Source: Anaerolineales bacterium UBA1136 (GTDB lineage: Bacteria > Chloroflexota > Anaerolineae > Anaerolineales > UBA11657). From it: a DNA stretch of 7,664 nt. The stretch spans positions 23,958 to 31,621 of the forward strand of contig DCAJ01000023.1 of NCBI GenBank assembly GCA_002311455.1, read 5' to 3'. A program made the translations under genes and the position numbers. Below are positions 6,156 to 7,664 of this stretch, piece after piece. The notes beneath the pieces are model-generated. The model was given only the letters and a program-made list of their open reading frames with translations. It was not told the DNA's origin and searched no databases. Numbering within the stretch: position 1 is the stretch's first letter; every line of letters begins with the position of its first letter.

Positions 6156-7664
6156 ATGCTCCGCAGAATAACACTTCCCTCACTCACGGTAATTACTTTG
6201 GCAGCTGCAGTGCTGCGTTTCTATGACATAAATGTAATCCCTACAGGATTACATTATGACATTGCTGCCAACGCAATTCTAGTAGAGGATATAGCCTTTA
6301 AAGGTTTTAGGCCAGCATTCATCAGTGCTTACACAGGTAAAGAAGTATTGTTTTTTTACTCAGCCGCAGCAATTTTCAAAATAATCGGGTCCTCAGTATT
6401 TGCACTCAAGGTCACGGCCGCTATGTGGGGGATAATTACTGTTCCAATAACATATTTCGCTATCAAACAAATCGTCAATCATCACAAGCATTCGCGCTTT
6501 ATTGCAATTCTAGCTGCCACAATGATAGCATTCTCTTTCACGCACCTAATGTGGTCAAGATTCGGTCTTCGTGCTATCACACAACCAGCAGTGCAAGCAT
6601 TATCAATTGGATTGTTATTTAGAGCACTAAGACAAGAAAAACAACTGGACTTCTTGCTGGCAGGACTATTTGTTGGACTGACATTTCATACCTATCTAGC
6701 AGCGAGAGCAATGCCTCTGGCACTCATTATAGGTTCCTTACCCATCATTCGAGCATATTTCAGGCAAAATTTCAAACAGTCCAGAAAACAGCAGTGGCAG
6801 CTACCATCGATTGGCAATCTTATGAAATTCTTATCAGCTTTGATTGTCGTGATCTTGCCATTGGTATTGCACTTCTATTGGCATCCACAAGAATTTTTTA
6901 CTCGCATAAATCAAGTTGGTCCAATAGCTGGAGAAACGGACTTGTTGATACGAGGAGTAATCGGAGCACTAGGAATGCTTTTTGTTTCTGGCGAGCCTTA
7001 CGATCGCTTCAACATACCAGGCAAAACATTGTTTGACCCGATAACAGCTGGTTTGTTCTTGACGGGTCTTACCATCACTACTTGGAAGCTAGTAAAGTCA
7101 CCAAAAAACGGGAGTGTCAGTAATCCAATCAATACGACGGCTGAGTTATTGCTCATCATTTGGCTGCCTGTTTTTCTGCTACCTACAGCCTTAGCTGTAA
7201 ATGAGGTTTTCCCGTCCAATGTGCGCGCATTTGGGTTGTTTCCATTGATATTTGCTTTTCCTGCAATTGGATTGACAACATTGATGTCTCCATTATTGTA
7301 CCGATGCAATACGGACAAAAAGAAAACTAGCATGTATATATTTACTCTAGTGTTAGTTTGCATCCTAACATGTGCTACCACAGCGAAAAATTACTTCTAT
7401 GTTTGGGCAAAACAAGAGACACAACATATAGTCAACGATGGGGATCTAATGCGAGCTGCAGAATACATCAACCGTAAGGGTGACAGCTACAAAAACACAT
7501 ATGTTAGCGCCATTCATCACCAACATCCTACCATGGCTTATCTTGCTGATAGCTACGAAGACATAATGTGGATACGTGATGGACAAGCACTAGTTGTACC
7601 AGCAATGGGGCCAATACTATATGTTTTTCCACACTCTGCATTACCACCCCAAGACTGGCTGTTG
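6156..7664 (+). CDS. GT39-type polytopic membrane glycosyltransferase (3' end cut off by the window)
   Basis: An uninterrupted frame of 503 codons runs from the ATG at 6156 to the last base, with no stop. A TAA at 6144-6146 closes the frame upstream, leaving this as the only sensible start. The protein is mostly hydrophobic with many membrane segments (first near 9-25). It has the N-terminal layout of GT39/PMT/ArnT-like (GT-C fold) enzymes: a first outside loop with GLHYDIAAN at 31-39, then TGKEVLFFY at 60-68, WSRFGLR at 133-139 and GKTLFDP at 289-295. Residues from about 411 on look like the soluble domain outside the membrane. Such enzymes transfer sugars from a lipid-linked donor to lipids, proteins or glycans on the outer face of the membrane. 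The loop motif usually reads Asp-Glu; here it is Asp35-Ile36. No Shine-Dalgarno is seen, which suits a leaderless transcript. Acceptor and donor are unknown. Confidence 0.85.
   Translation, partial: MLRRITLPSLTVITLAAAVLRFYDINVIPTGLHYDIAANAILVEDIAFKGFRPAFISAYTGKEVLFFYSAAAIFKIIGSSVFALKVTAAMWGIITVPITYFAIKQIVNHHKHSRFIAILAATMIAFSFTHLMWSRFGLRAITQPAVQALSIGLLFRALRQEKQLDFLLAGLFVGLTFHTYLAARAMPLALIIGSLPIIRAYFRQNFKQSRKQQWQLPSIGNLMKFLSALIVVILPLVLHFYWHPQEFFTRINQVGPIAGETDLLIRGVIGALGMLFVSGEPYDRFNIPGKTLFDPITAGLFLTGLTITTWKLVKSPKNGSVSNPINTTAELLLIIWLPVFLLPTALAVNEVFPSNVRAFGLFPLIFAFPAIGLTTLMSPLLYRCNTDKKKTSMYIFTLVLVCILTCATTAKNYFYVWAKQETQHIVNDGDLMRAAEYINRKGDSYKNTYVSAIHHQHPTMAYLADSYEDIMWIRDGQALVVPAMGPILYVFPHSALPPQDWLL

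Noticed and set aside
6998..7381. A 127-codon open frame on the minus strand inside the glycosyltransferase gene
   Set aside because: It lies wholly opposite a plus-strand frame of 503 codons with recognisable family motifs. Its product has no recognisable domain, and no binding site was seen for its start.

Overview
The window is AT-leaning bacterial DNA (roughly 40% G+C by eye), densely coded, with no RNA gene, mobile element or CRISPR array visible. Ribosome binding sites match the ordinary bacterial anti-Shine-Dalgarno (AGGTGA, GTGATC, GAGG). The polytopic glycosyltransferase at the right edge has the N-terminal layout and the 'GKxLFDP' segment that I associate with Chloroflexota GT39-type proteins. 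The HAS-barrel protein plus HerA-like ATPase pair is known to me from cyanobacteria and related deep bacterial lineages. Chloroflexota is therefore my best guess for the source, held loosely and without a phylogenetic test.

Layout: (1) positions 1-2299, plus strand: the 3' part of a small HAS-barrel-like gene, overlapping by 4 bases (ATGA) a complete HerA/FtsK-superfamily ATPase gene. (2) 2300-2425: a convergent intergenic gap packed with three consecutive inverted repeats, one of which looks like a two-way terminator. (3) 2426-6029, minus strand: a two-gene operon of ABC exporter half-transporters separated by 1 base. (4) 6030-6155: a divergent promoter region with a perfect TATAAT on each strand. 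(5) 6156-7664, plus strand: a GT39-type membrane glycosyltransferase, 503 codons, open through the right edge.

How the genes work together: the HAS-barrel protein and the HerA-like ATPase are translationally coupled and probably form one DNA-translocating complex. In archaea HerA works with the nuclease NurA in DNA end resection; no NurA gene is visible here and it could lie upstream. The two ABC proteins almost certainly form a heterodimeric type IV exporter with one catalytic and one degenerate ATP site. The first protein has Asp in place of the Walker B catalytic Glu but a canonical LSGGQ, and the second has the Glu but an altered signature, LSLGQ. The exporter's substrate cannot be read from the sequence. 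The divergent glycosyltransferase may share a control region with it, but a functional link is only a guess.

I did not find a clearly new biological system. The points most worth a second look are the complementary degenerate ATP-site residues of the exporter, the HAS-barrel/HerA pair with its unknown upstream partner, the stacked palindromes at 2297-2356, and the missing acidic residue in the glycosyltransferase's first-loop motif.
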